A program made the position numbers and the translations under genes. The notes under the pieces are model-generated. The model did not search any database. It was not told the origin of the DNA and worked only from the letters and a program-made list of their open reading frames with translations. A stretch of 64,000 nt of DNA from Streptomyces sp. MMG1121. GTDB taxonomy: Bacteria > Actinomycetota > Actinomycetes > Streptomycetales > Streptomycetaceae. The DNA is taken from positions 1 through 64,000 of the forward strand of contig NZ_LGDV01000207.1 of the NCBI RefSeq assembly GCF_001280015.1, in the 5' to 3' direction. Shown one piece after another: positions 18,455 through 27,465 of this stretch; position 1 is the stretch's first letter; every line of letters starts with the position of its first letter.

Positions 18455-19927
18455 ATGACTAGCCCGTCCGCCGGAGCTTCCCCGGTCACGGAAGCGCCCG
18501 CAGCCCCAGAACGGCTGGACCCCGCACTGATCCGACTCGGAGTGGTCCTCGTCATCGGCGCCATCGCGTCGATGCTGGACGCCACGATCGTGAGCGTCGC
18601 GATCGTCCGTCTCTCCCGTCAGTTCCATACGGACATCGCCACGATCCAATGGACGACCACCGGCTATCTCCTCGCCCTGTCGATGGTCATCCCCCTCACC
18701 GGCTGGGCAGTCGAGCGGTTCGGCGCCAGGAAGATGTGGATCTTCTCCCTGAGCGCGTTCCTGCTCGGGTCGATGCTCTGCGGCATGGCCTGGTCCGTGG
18801 GCAGCCTCATCGGTTTCCGCGTGCTCCAGGGCATCGGCGGCGGCATGATCGCCCCGGTGATGCAGACCATCCTGGTTCGCGCCGCCGGTCCCCAGCGGAT
18901 CGGCCGGATCATGAGCATCGTGGCCGTGCCAGGACACCTCGCGCCCATCATCGGCCCGCTCGTCGGCGGCCTGATCATCGACAGCATCAGCTGGCGCTGG
19001 ATCTTCTACGTCAACGTCCCGATCTGCCTGATCGCCCTGCTGCTGGCCTGGCGCACCGTCCCCAAGGACGCCATGGACAAGGGCGAACCGGCCCGCCTGG
19101 ACGTCCTCGGCCTGACCCTGCTCTCCCCCGGTCTCGCGGCCGTCATCTACGGGCTGTCGCAGACCGGCACCTCCGACGGGTTCGCGGCGACCCCGGTCGT
19201 CATCTCCCTCACCTTGGGCGTGCTCCTGCTGCTCGCCTTCGGATGGCACGCGCTGCGCACCAAGATCACGCCGATCATCGACCTGCGGCTGTTCAAGAAC
19301 CGGTCGTTCTCCATCGCCACCATGCTGATGTTCCTCGGCGGGATGTCGGTCTTCGGAGCGATGCTGCTGCTGCCGCTGTACTACCAACAGGTGCGGGGCG
19401 AGACCGCGTTCTCGGCCGGCATGCTGCTCGCCCCCCAGTCGGTCGGCACGATCATCGCCTTGCTGTACGTCGGCAAGCTCACCGACAAGATCGGCGCCCG
19501 GCCCATCGTGCTCACCGGCGTCGGGATCGGTGTGGTCGGCACCCTCGCGTACACCCAGGTCCAGGCCGACACCAGCGTGTGGCTGCTGAGCGCGTCGCTG
19601 CTGATCTGGGGCATCGGTATCGCGGCCTCGATGGTGCCGATCATGAGCGCCGCCTACCGGGGGCTTGCGCCCGCCTCCATCCCCCGGGCGACCAGCGCGA
19701 TCTCGGTCATCCAGCGGCTCGGCGGCTCGTTCGGCACCGCCATCCTCGCGGTGATCCTGCAGCGCGAGATCATTACCCACACCGCGGACGGGGGGCGGAC
19801 CGCGGAGAACCTGACCTCGGCGTTCGACGCCACGTTCTGGTGGATTCTCGGGTTCACGGCGCTGACCCTTGTGCCGGCGCTGCTGCTGCCGCGAGCCAGG
19901 AAGGCGGTTCCCGCTACGGCGAGTTGA
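18455..19927 (+). CDS. DHA2-type MFS drug exporter
   Basis: 490 residues with about 14 hydrophobic helices, as in EmrB/QacA proton-drug antiporters. TMS1 carries the LDATIVSVAI motif, followed by the loop 2-3 region WAVERFGARKMW and the GIGGGMIAPVM motif C-like region. The likely job is export of the tetramate and self-protection. ATG 18455 lies 10 bases after the operator palindrome and has no Shine-Dalgarno sequence, so the mRNA may be leaderless; upstream in-frame starts would run through the operator and the TetR gene. Ends before a strong hairpin. Confidence 0.92.
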   Translation: MTSPSAGASPVTEAPAAPERLDPALIRLGVVLVIGAIASMLDATIVSVAIVRLSRQFHTDIATIQWTTTGYLLALSMVIPLTGWAVERFGARKMWIFSLSAFLLGSMLCGMAWSVGSLIGFRVLQGIGGGMIAPVMQTILVRAAGPQRIGRIMSIVAVPGHLAPIIGPLVGGLIIDSISWRWIFYVNVPICLIALLLAWRTVPKDAMDKGEPARLDVLGLTLLSPGLAAVIYGLSQTGTSDGFAATPVVISLTLGVLLLLAFGWHALRTKITPIIDLRLFKNRSFSIATMLMFLGGMSVFGAMLLLPLYYQQVRGETAFSAGMLLAPQSVGTIIALLYVGKLTDKIGARPIVLTGVGIGVVGTLAYTQVQADTSVWLLSASLLIWGIGIAASMVPIMSAAYRGLAPASIPRATSAISVIQRLGGSFGTAILAVILQREIITHTADGGRTAENLTSAFDATFWWILGFTALTLVPALLLPRARKAVPATAS

Positions 19928-19951
19928 CGTCGTAGCAGGGCAGGTCGGAAC

Positions 19952-19994
19952 GCCGAACGCCTCCCGGTGGGGATCCCGCCGGGAGGCGTTCGGC
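19952..19994. terminator. Bidirectional hairpin terminator
   Basis: Perfect 16-bp arms GCCGAACGCCTCCCGG (19952-19967) and its complement (19979-19994) with an 11-base loop, between the convergent exporter and PhyH genes. Confidence 0.85.
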
Positions 19995-20063
19995 TCGCAT
20001 GGCCGTCCGTGGCCGTTCACGCGATTCCCCGCGCCCCCTACGGGCGCGGCCCGCACCCACAGC

Positions 20064-21011
20064 TCATGGCCGGACCCTGCCGATGCGGCGGAGGAACTCG
20101 TCCAGCCGCTCGGGGTCCGGTTCTTGGGCGGCCCAGGCGTCCGGGTCGTCGGCCGTCGGCAGGACGCGCGGGAACATGGGCCCGCCCATCGGCTCCCCGG
20201 GCTCCAGGCCCGGGTCCCAAAGGATGGGCAGGACACCGTTCTTGGGCTCGAAGGTGACGTCGTCCCCGAGCCAGCGCGAGACGAAGGCGCGGCGGCCGCG
20301 GTCCGGTCCGGTGCCCGTCGCGCCGTGCAGCGCGGCCGGGTTGAAGATGACCGCGTCTCCGGGGACCAGGTCCCAGGCCAGCAGGTCGCCCTCGTCCCAG
20401 GTCAGTACGTCCTGGCGGGGCTGTACAGCGGGCCGGGCCGCGTCCTGCGGTCCCTGCTCGTCGGCCTCGTCGGCCTTCATCATCCGGTGCATCAGGCTGG
20501 AGGTGACCGGTACTTCGCGGTCCTCCCAGCGGTGGGAGCCGCGTACGACGGTCAGGGCCGCGGAATCCGGGCCGCACTCGTCCAGCGCGATCCACATGGC
20601 GCAGACCTGGTCACCGTTGATGGGGAACGAACTCGCGTCCTCGTGGAACGGCGTCGGCTTCGCGGTGGCCTGCGGCTTGGCGAAAATCTGGTCGTAGAAG
20701 GCGGTGGCGGTCCTGGAATTGAAGAGCCGCTGGGCGATCCGGGACGCGGGCGAGCGGTAGACGAAATCGCGGAACGCCTCGTGCGTCTTCCACATGAAGG
20801 CGTCACCGGTCGCCCTGCCGCCGGAGAAGTCAGCCGACGCCCGCGCCAGCGAGGACGGATGGGCGAGTACGAAGTCCACGGCCTCCGATATCCGGCCTAC
20901 CCATGCGTCGGAGAACAGACCGGAGGCCTTGATCGCACCGTCGCGGTGATAGGCGTCCACCTCCGTGTCCGTCAGTTCCCGCAGAGGGGCTTCGGGAGAT
21001 TGCAGAGTCAT
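20064..21011 (-). CDS. Phytanoyl-CoA dioxygenase (PhyH)-family Fe(II)/2-oxoglutarate oxygenase
   Basis: 315 residues. The facial triad is visible as His123-Glu-Asp125 in PFHEDAS and His229 in AALHGATG, and an Arg near 240 (DRGRRAF) can bind 2-oxoglutarate. Family members hydroxylate unactivated carbons, and some natural-product members desaturate, epoxidize or form ring ethers. Here it is a predicted tailoring enzyme of the cluster. Start: ATG 21011 with AAGG upstream; an in-frame GTG at 21026 is less well placed. The cluster operator lies 141-159 bases upstream. Confidence 0.88.
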   Translation of the reverse strand: MTLQSPEAPLRELTDTEVDAYHRDGAIKASGLFSDAWVGRISEAVDFVLAHPSSLARASADFSGGRATGDAFMWKTHEAFRDFVYRSPASRIAQRLFNSRTATAFYDQIFAKPQATAKPTPFHEDASSFPINGDQVCAMWIALDECGPDSAALTVVRGSHRWEDREVPVTSSLMHRMMKADEADEQGPQDAARPAVQPRQDVLTWDEGDLLAWDLVPGDAVIFNPAALHGATGTGPDRGRRAFVSRWLGDDVTFEPKNGVLPILWDPGLEPGEPMGGPMFPRVLPTADDPDAWAAQEPDPERLDEFLRRIGRVRP

Positions 21012-21151
21012 GTGCCACCTTGTCACGAGAGAAGTCGGGTCCCGGACCGGCGGGCAGCCGCACGCCGTACACCGAAGCGTGGCATGCCGGCAGGCCCGCT
21101 GCCGGTCGAGGCTGTCGCCGCCACGCTACGGACCCAATTTCTGGGGGCCAA

Positions 21152-21170
21152 CCCCTACTTGAGCCCTTAG
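21152..21170. promoter_or_regulatory. Two-half-site CCCCTAG-type operator (PhyH)
   Basis: CCCCTAC (21152-21158) and CCCTTAG (21164-21170), 12 bp apart, 141-159 bases upstream of the PhyH start. The third half-site is not recognisable. The remaining bases of the 706-base gap 21012-21717 show no gene. Confidence 0.45.
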
Positions 21171-21556
21171 TACTCCAGCCGTGGTAGTGGATCTTCATCC
21201 CGTGGCCTCACGCCGGCGGCGGTGTCCGTCACGGACGCGGGCCTGGTGTCGGCGACGCCACGGGGACCGGCGCGGACGAGGGCCGGGTTGGCCGTTCGGG
21301 GACACGGGCACCCGCCGAGTGGGCGAGGGCCAGGTCGACCGCGACCCGGGCAGTTCTCGATCCGCCCGGCGGTGCCGGTGCACTCTCACCGGCACACGCC
21401 ACGATCGCCCAGCAGTTCCCGCGGGCTGGACGGGCCGGCAATCCGCGGCCGAACACACCGATCCGACACCGGGGTTCGAAGCGGCCGAACCACCCGGCCA
21501 CGCACTCCATCAACCCCTCAAAGTCCTCGTCCAAACAGGCAGGTCCTACGCAAGTA

Positions 21557-21575
21557 CTAGGGGGCTGCTTAGGGG
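21557..21575. promoter_or_regulatory. Two-half-site CTAGGGG operator (FAD copy 3)
   Basis: CTAGGGG (21557-21563) and TTAGGGG (21569-21575), 12 bp apart, 143-161 bases upstream of the FAD copy 3 start and in the same orientation relative to the gene as at the PKS, copy 1 and VCBS promoters. Confidence 0.55.
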
Positions 21576-21717
21576 TGGAAAGCGTCGCCGTCCAAACCGT
21601 AGTGTTCCGTCCCGGCGCTAGAGATCACGACGTTGTCGTGCGGCGGCGTATTCACGCCACACCGTATTCTTTCGGGGCCGCGGCCCCGACGATCAATTAT
21701 CTGTCGGAGGCGACGAA

Positions 21718-23361
21718 TTGGCACCCGAGAAGCAGGTCCCGGACACAGACGTCATCGTGGTCGGAGCCGGACCCACCGGCCTGATGCTGGCCAATGAGCT
21801 GGTGCTGGCGGGAGTCCGGCCGACGGTGGTGGAAGCGCTGCTGGAGCCCACAGGACAGTCCCGAGCCCTCAACCTCCACCCGCGTACGGCCGAAATACTC
21901 GACTCGCGCGGGCTGTTGGAACCACTTCAGAAACACCCCATCCATCTCGGGTTTCTGACCCGCAGCTTCTTCGCCGGAATTCCGGTACCGCTCGACTGCG
22001 GACCATTCGGCTCGCCCTATCCGCAACAGGTGGGCGTCCTGCAGTCGCGGGTCGAGGCGATGCTGGAGAAGCACCTGGGTGACCACGGCGTCACCGTGGC
22101 CCGCGGCAGCGAGCTGGTCGGACTCGACCAGGACGCGGACGGTGTGACCGCTGTCGTCGAGACCAGCGAGGGGCAGACCCGGCTGCGTGCCCGCTACCTC
22201 GTGGCCTGCGACGGCTCGCGCAGCACGGTGCGCAAGCTGCTCGGGCTCGCGTTCCCCGGTACGGACGGCGGACCGCACTCGCGGGTGGCGGCGGATGTGA
22301 TCCTCGCCAGGCCGCCCGAGGAGTGGTTCGAGGAGGTCCCCGAGGAGCACCGCCGTCACCTCAACCTCCTCCCCGATGTCGGGCTGACGGGCGTGATCAC
22401 CCTCGGCAAGGGCGGTCGCGAGACCCAGTTCTCCCTGGTCGGGCTCGAGGACGACATCCACCGGCTGATGTTCTCCAACCCCGACCAGCCCATCGCCAGG
22501 GACGCCCCCATCACCGAACAGGAGGTCCGCGACGTCCTGCACGCGGTCGGAGGTCCCGCCGCCGAACTGAAGAAGCTCCTGTGGTCGTCCCGGTTCACCG
22601 ACGCCTGCCGGCAGATCGACCGCTACCGGGTGGACCGGGTGCTGCTGGCCGGGGACGCCGCCCACATCGTCTTCCCGATCGGCGGCCAGGGCATGAACCT
22701 CGGCCTCCAGGACGCGCACAACCTCGGCTGGAAGCTGGCCGCCGAGGTACAGGGGCGGGCCCCGGCCGGCCTGCTGGACACGTACCACGACGAGCGGCAC
22801 CCGGTGAGTGCCCGGATTCTGGGCTCGGCACGCGCCCAGGCCGCACTGCTGGACCGCGAACGGGACGTCTCGGCGCTGCGCGAAGTGCTCGGGACGCTCC
22901 TGGAACTGCCGGAGGCCAATCAACATCTGGCCGGGCTCACTTCGGGGCTCAGCATCCGCTACGAGATGGTGCCGGAGGGCGCGGCCGAAGCCGGAGCTGG
23001 GAACGGGTCCGGGCCTGGAAACGGGTCCGGCCATCCGCTGGTGGGGCTGCGCATGCCCGACCTCGCGCTGTCCGTCGACGGCGCGCCCGTACGTACGAGC
23101 CAACTGGCCCGCTCCGGCACGGGGTTGCTTCTGGAACTCGACGGGACGCGCCGCCTGCCCGCGCCCACCCCCGAGCGCATCGACCATGTGGTCGCCGCGG
23201 TCGACCCCACCGGCCCGGACCCGGACTTCCGGGCCGTACTCGTCAGGCCGGACGGCTATGTCTGCTGGGCGGCGCGGGACGGTGACGACGCGGACGGGCG
23301 GGGCCTGGCGGCCGCGCTGACCCGGTGGTTCGGCGCCCCTGCCGCGCCCGCTTCCGCCTGA
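21718..23361 (+). CDS. PHBH-fold FAD-dependent monooxygenase (copy 3)
   Basis: 547 residues, paralogue of copies 1 and 2. Motifs: GAGPTGLMLANELVLAG, YLVACDGSRSTVRKLL, VLLAGDAAHIVFPIGGQGMNLG and C-terminal VRPDGYVCWAA. It is longer than copy 1 mainly through a Gly-Asn-Ser-rich linker (GAGNGSGPGNGSG) before the thioredoxin-like C-terminal domain. Start: TTG 21718, chosen because GGAGG at 21706-21710 precedes it by seven bases and the flavin-binding strand follows at once. A long minus-strand reading frame over the same bases is a shadow. Role: hydroxylation, Baeyer-Villiger oxidation or, as in PyrE3, a cyclase-like use of the flavin fold; not decidable by eye. Confidence 0.88.
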   Translation: MAPEKQVPDTDVIVVGAGPTGLMLANELVLAGVRPTVVEALLEPTGQSRALNLHPRTAEILDSRGLLEPLQKHPIHLGFLTRSFFAGIPVPLDCGPFGSPYPQQVGVLQSRVEAMLEKHLGDHGVTVARGSELVGLDQDADGVTAVVETSEGQTRLRARYLVACDGSRSTVRKLLGLAFPGTDGGPHSRVAADVILARPPEEWFEEVPEEHRRHLNLLPDVGLTGVITLGKGGRETQFSLVGLEDDIHRLMFSNPDQPIARDAPITEQEVRDVLHAVGGPAAELKKLLWSSRFTDACRQIDRYRVDRVLLAGDAAHIVFPIGGQGMNLGLQDAHNLGWKLAAEVQGRAPAGLLDTYHDERHPVSARILGSARAQAALLDRERDVSALREVLGTLLELPEANQHLAGLTSGLSIRYEMVPEGAAEAGAGNGSGPGNGSGHPLVGLRMPDLALSVDGAPVRTSQLARSGTGLLLELDGTRRLPAPTPERIDHVVAAVDPTGPDPDFRAVLVRPDGYVCWAARDGDDADGRGLAAALTRWFGAPAAPASA

Positions 23362-23384
23362 GCGGGCAGGGTGATCGCACCGTC

Positions 23385-23895
23385 TTCTGATCACGCATCG
23401 GTACGGGCCGGTCGAGGCCGAGGAGGGCCGGCGGTCGTTCGCAGGAGCGCAGGACCGTGGTGCGGAGTCCGGCGGCGACGCCGGCGTGGCCGGCCGCGCG
23501 GAGCTGGTCGATGGCGAAGCAGCTGATGTCGTGGGTCTTCCCCGGGGCTCGGGGTGGGGTGACGGCCGCCGGGGCAGGTGTCGTTGCCGACCCGGCGGAT
23601 GGTCATGCCACTGGGGCGGGACCCGTACGGCCAGGGCGCTCGCGATACGGGCGCCGAGCCGGGCCGGGACGTTCTGCGGCGCACCAGCCGCCCGCTCGTC
23701 GACCGCCGCGAAGCTCTTCGCCCCGCATATCACGGCGGAACAGGCAGTCAGCAGTACTGCCACGAAAGGGCGACGCTTCCCGCGCCGGCGCCGCGGATCG
23801 GCCAGCGTGTTCGGCCGCTCGACCAACAAACCCGTCGCGCGGTGCTGACGGGCAGGCGACTTGACCGGAAGAACGGTGGCAGACTGGCGCAACAT
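23385..23895 (-). pseudogene. Decayed ISAs1-family transposase (N- and C-terminal pieces)
   Basis: Pieces of one transposase are scattered over three minus-strand frames. Near 23790-23640 one frame reads RPFVAVLLTACSAVICGAKSFAAVDE, resembling the N-terminal DDE-associated domain of ISAs1 transposases. A second frame near 23600 has RPSGMTIRRVGND, matching the usual PSEATIRRVL region. A third, near 23530-23410, has AIDQLRAAGHAGVAAGLRT followed by RPPALLGL, resembling the C-terminal NLLRLAGHTNIAAALRHH segment. The DDE catalytic middle is missing. It is therefore an internally deleted, frameshifted relic with no activity. Terminal inverted repeats were not identified. Confidence 0.65.
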
Positions 23896-24439
23896 CGAAG
23901 CTCCGTTGCGCGAAGGCGACTTGGGAAGGTCACCTCCGCGACGGAGCTTCGACGCGTGTGGCCGCGCATCCGGCTGCCATCGTCACACAGCTGTGACCTG
24001 GGCACTCGCAGGATTCCCCGGGATTTTGCAATCGCCCTGCCCGGTACCCGGCCCGCACACGACGCCCGCGCGACCTGCCGTTTCCCCCCTTCATCCGAAA
24101 AAATGGCTCACTTGACACGCCCCGGACAGCCACCAAGGATGAGTGGGGCGAATTCTGGGATGCGACCGAGAGGGGGGCGGGTGAACCTGGTGCACAGCTA
24201 CCGCATTTTATCAACTTATGCGTCACTTTTGCTCTTGATTGACCCGTCGCGGCCATCTCGGCAATTCCGGGTTTCACAATTTCACAATGCATCCGACAGA
24301 CCAACCGCCTTTCCGGTCAATCGACTGGATGCAGCCGAATTGCCCTATTTGCACTCACTGTAGCAGAAATTCCACAATCCTCATCTTGCGTGCAGACCAG
24401 AAGCCTCCCTCATGGGTGGTCTCGGATGGGAGAGTTGAA
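23896..24439. other. Intergenic leader upstream of second LAL gene
   Basis: No convincing gene. The base composition is noticeably lower in GC near 24200-24400 than in the surroundings (for example runs such as CATTTTATCAACTTATG), which suits a promoter or transferred DNA. No CCCCTAG operator was found here. Confidence 0.4.
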
Positions 24440-27220
24440 TTGTTCGGCCCCGCCAAATGCGCCGTCATACGCCGCGCCGAGCTGAGGAGTCTGGTGGCCG
24501 CCCTGGACTCCCTGGGCCGGGGCCCCTCCCGCGTCATCGAGGTCGACGGCGACCGCGGGGCCGGCAAGACCCAACTGCTCGGCGAGTTGCGCCAGGAGGC
24601 CCGGCAGCGCGGCTTCGAGACGCCGCACGGGCGCAGCACCCCCGCTGAACAGCACACCCCCTTCCGGGCGTTCACCTCCGCCCTGCCGGGCCGGTTCGCC
24701 CCCCTCCCACCGCTGTGGAAACCGGCGGCCCCCACGGGCAGCCGCCCGTCACTCACGGCGTGCGGGACGGTCGTCCCGCACGGCTACCGGTCCCAAATCG
24801 CTCTGAAACAAGAAATGTCGGCGGACACCGAGGAGCTGCGCGGCTCGCTGGCCGAGCTCGCGCACGACGGGCTCGTCCTGACGCTGGACGACTTCCACTG
24901 GGCGGACGCGGAGTCGATCGAGCTGCTGGACCACCTCATCCGACGGCCGATTCCCGCCCCGCTCCTCATCGTCGTCTCCTGCCGCGGCCGGCAGGCCCCG
25001 CCCCGACTGCGTGGCGCCCTCACAAAGGGAACCAGGCTCGGCACGGTCGCCAGCATGAAACTGCCCTCGCTCGCGCTCCAGCGAGCCGCTTCGCTGCTCG
25101 CGGTACCTCCTCAGCACGACCGGATCAGCGCCGCCCCCGCCCCCCACTACATACTGGCCGAGGTCTCGGCGCTGCCCGGCGACGACCGCGCCGTCGTGGC
25201 CGCCCTCTCCGTCCTCGGCGACGGCTACGGCGCCCACGAACTCGCCCTGGTCGCCGGGATACCCGCGGAAGCGGCCGCCCGGTCCCTGAACCGGCTCGTC
25301 TCCGGCGGCCTCGCCCGGACCGCCGCCCCCGGCCACGGCTACCACCTGCACCGCCCCGACCTGGCCGCGCTGCTCTACGACCACACGGACCCCCAATGGC
25401 GCGCGGGCGCCCACCGGCGCGCCCTCGACGTGCTCGCCCGGCACAGCGCCTCCCCCGCCGCGCACGCCACCCATATCGACCTCGCCCAGGACGCCGCGGG
25501 CAACGAGGCAACCCGCAGGCTGATCCGCGCGGCCGAGCGGTCCATGTGGTCCGCCCCCGGCGCGGCGGCCGACTGGCTGCGCCCGGCGTACGAGTCCACC
25601 AAGGCCCGGGAGGGCCAGGGCCCCGCCACCGACCGGCTCAACCTGCTGTTCGCGCGCGCCCTGATCCTGTCGGGCCAACTCGTCGAGGGCCAGCGCCTGT
25701 TGCGCACCTATCTGCAGTCGGCGCCACGGTACAGGCGCCGCAGCCGAGCGGCCGCGGCGGCCTTTTGCGGCCTCGTCGAGGGGCTGCTCGGCCACCAGGA
25801 AGAGGCGAACGCCCTGCTGACGGCCGAGCTGGAGGAACTGGCCCACGACCCACCGCCCGAAACCGTCGGCATCTACGTCACCCAGTGCCTGATCGCGCTG
25901 CTCCACGGTCGCCCCTGGGACCGCACCGCGGGCGACGCCGCCGCCCGGATCGCCGCGCGCCACCAGGACCGGCTGGCCGAGATCGGGGCGCTCGTCCTGC
26001 GCGCGCTGTGCCGGGTGCTCGGCCCCGTTCCCGGGCCCGAGTCCGCGGAGCGCGCCGCTTCGACGTGCGCCGCCGCCATCGACGAGATGCCGGACGCACT
26101 CGTCGCGCAGCACCCCGAGTACCTTGCCCTGCTGGGCCGTTGCGAGTCGCTGCTCGGCCGGTTCGCCGACGCCCGGCGGCACTTCGAGCGCGGCATCGCG
26201 ATCCTGCGCGCGGCGGGGCACACCCATCTGCTCCCGCTCTTCCTCACCGGCCTCGGCACCGTGTATGCGCACATCGGCCCCCTGGACGAGATGCGGCGGG
26301 CGGCACGGGAGGCGCGCCGGATCGCCGCGAAGACCGACGCCAAGCCGCTCTACGGGGCGGCCCTGGCCCTCGAGTCGTGGTACGCCGCCTGCACCGACCG
26401 TGACGGGTCGAAGACCGCGGTCAGGCTCGCCTGGGAGGCGATCGCGGCCCTCCCGCCCGGTACGAGCTCATGGAGCATGGCCCCCTGCTGGGCGCTGGCC
26501 AACGCCATGCGCCTGGTGGGGGACGCGCAGCAGTCCGCGTCTGCCGTAGTGGCGCTGGGCGGCGGCCAGTCGCTCCCCAAGCTGCCCGTGATCCTGCGCC
26601 CGATCTACCTGGAGATGCTCGCGGACGCGGACGCGGAGGCCGGCACCATCGAGCACACCTGGGACCCGCGCGCCCAGGTCCTGCCCCCCTCGCTCCCCAA
26701 GACGCTGCTGTCTCCGTACTCCTTCGCCGCGCGCGCCCACGCCCTGCGCGCGCAGGGCGAGTTGAGCGCGGCCGTCAAGGCGTACGACGAGGCGTCCGAG
26801 CTGATGTCCAGAGCGGGGATGATCGGCGCCCGCGCCAAGACCCTGCTCGCGCGGGCCGAATGTGCCGCCGAACTGGGCCGCCACAAAGAGGCGATCGACG
26901 TACTGATCACCTGCAAGATGCTCGCGCAGAAGTACGGCTCCCGGCGCATGTTCAAGACCGCCGTGGACCTGGAGCGCGACCTGCGCTCCCGCACCTCCGA
27001 GGACGCGGCCGCCGACCGGCGGTCCGCCCCCCTGGGCGAACTCACCGACCGCGAACGCGAGGTCGCGGACCTGGCCGGCAAAGGGCTGCGGACCAAGGAC
27101 ATAGCCAAAGCCCTCGAACTCAGTCCGCGGACCGTGGACGTCCACCTCAACCGGATCTATCGCAAGCTCGAGATACGTTCCCGAGCCGAACTGGCGCATC
27201 TGATCGCCACCGCGTCCTGA
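24440..27220 (+). CDS. LAL-family LuxR transcriptional regulator (copy 2)
   Basis: About 926 residues. Walker A is DGDRGAGKTQLLGE and Walker B VLTLDDFHWADAES; the middle is TPR-like. The C-terminal LuxR domain begins LTDREREVADLAGKGLRTKDIAKAL and continues SPRTVDVHLNRIYRKL. It differs from copy 1 in the DNA-recognition helix, so the two may read different sites. Start is uncertain: TTG 24440 has GGGAG upstream and begins the usual short N-terminal helix (CAVIRRAELRSLVAALDSL); the frame stays open back to 24239, but that part is low in GC and looks non-coding. It marks the probable right end of the cluster. Confidence 0.88.
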   Translation: MFGPAKCAVIRRAELRSLVAALDSLGRGPSRVIEVDGDRGAGKTQLLGELRQEARQRGFETPHGRSTPAEQHTPFRAFTSALPGRFAPLPPLWKPAAPTGSRPSLTACGTVVPHGYRSQIALKQEMSADTEELRGSLAELAHDGLVLTLDDFHWADAESIELLDHLIRRPIPAPLLIVVSCRGRQAPPRLRGALTKGTRLGTVASMKLPSLALQRAASLLAVPPQHDRISAAPAPHYILAEVSALPGDDRAVVAALSVLGDGYGAHELALVAGIPAEAAARSLNRLVSGGLARTAAPGHGYHLHRPDLAALLYDHTDPQWRAGAHRRALDVLARHSASPAAHATHIDLAQDAAGNEATRRLIRAAERSMWSAPGAAADWLRPAYESTKAREGQGPATDRLNLLFARALILSGQLVEGQRLLRTYLQSAPRYRRRSRAAAAAFCGLVEGLLGHQEEANALLTAELEELAHDPPPETVGIYVTQCLIALLHGRPWDRTAGDAAARIAARHQDRLAEIGALVLRALCRVLGPVPGPESAERAASTCAAAIDEMPDALVAQHPEYLALLGRCESLLGRFADARRHFERGIAILRAAGHTHLLPLFLTGLGTVYAHIGPLDEMRRAAREARRIAAKTDAKPLYGAALALESWYAACTDRDGSKTAVRLAWEAIAALPPGTSSWSMAPCWALANAMRLVGDAQQSASAVVALGGGQSLPKLPVILRPIYLEMLADADAEAGTIEHTWDPRAQVLPPSLPKTLLSPYSFAARAHALRAQGELSAAVKAYDEASELMSRAGMIGARAKTLLARAECAAELGRHKEAIDVLITCKMLAQKYGSRRMFKTAVDLERDLRSRTSEDAAADRRSAPLGELTDREREVADLAGKGLRTKDIAKALELSPRTVDVHLNRIYRKLEIRSRAELAHLIATAS

Positions 27221-27465
27221 CAGCTCTGTCTCTCGCACCCCGGCCTTCCCGGCTCCCCCAGCCTTCGAGGAACTCGTACGTCAACCACGCACGGGCATGA
27301 GTGTCTGACGCTCGCGCATCCCCTCGGCACAGCGGACAGCACGGTCCGGCCCCGACGGTCTCAGCTCGGAGCAGGCCGCGGTCAGGGCCTCTTTCCCCGC
27401 GTGCTTTCGGAACACGCCGCATCGGCGGGCGAACACGCCCCCCCTTCCAGCAGACACGATCTCCG

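Noticed and set aside
21697..23895. 732-codon minus-strand open frame
   Set aside because: Most of it is antisense to FAD monooxygenase copy 3. Only its first part overlaps the real transposase relic, reported separately.
23896..24363. Frames in the gap before LAL copy 2
   Set aside because: Composition and codon use are unlike the neighbours and no family was recognised.
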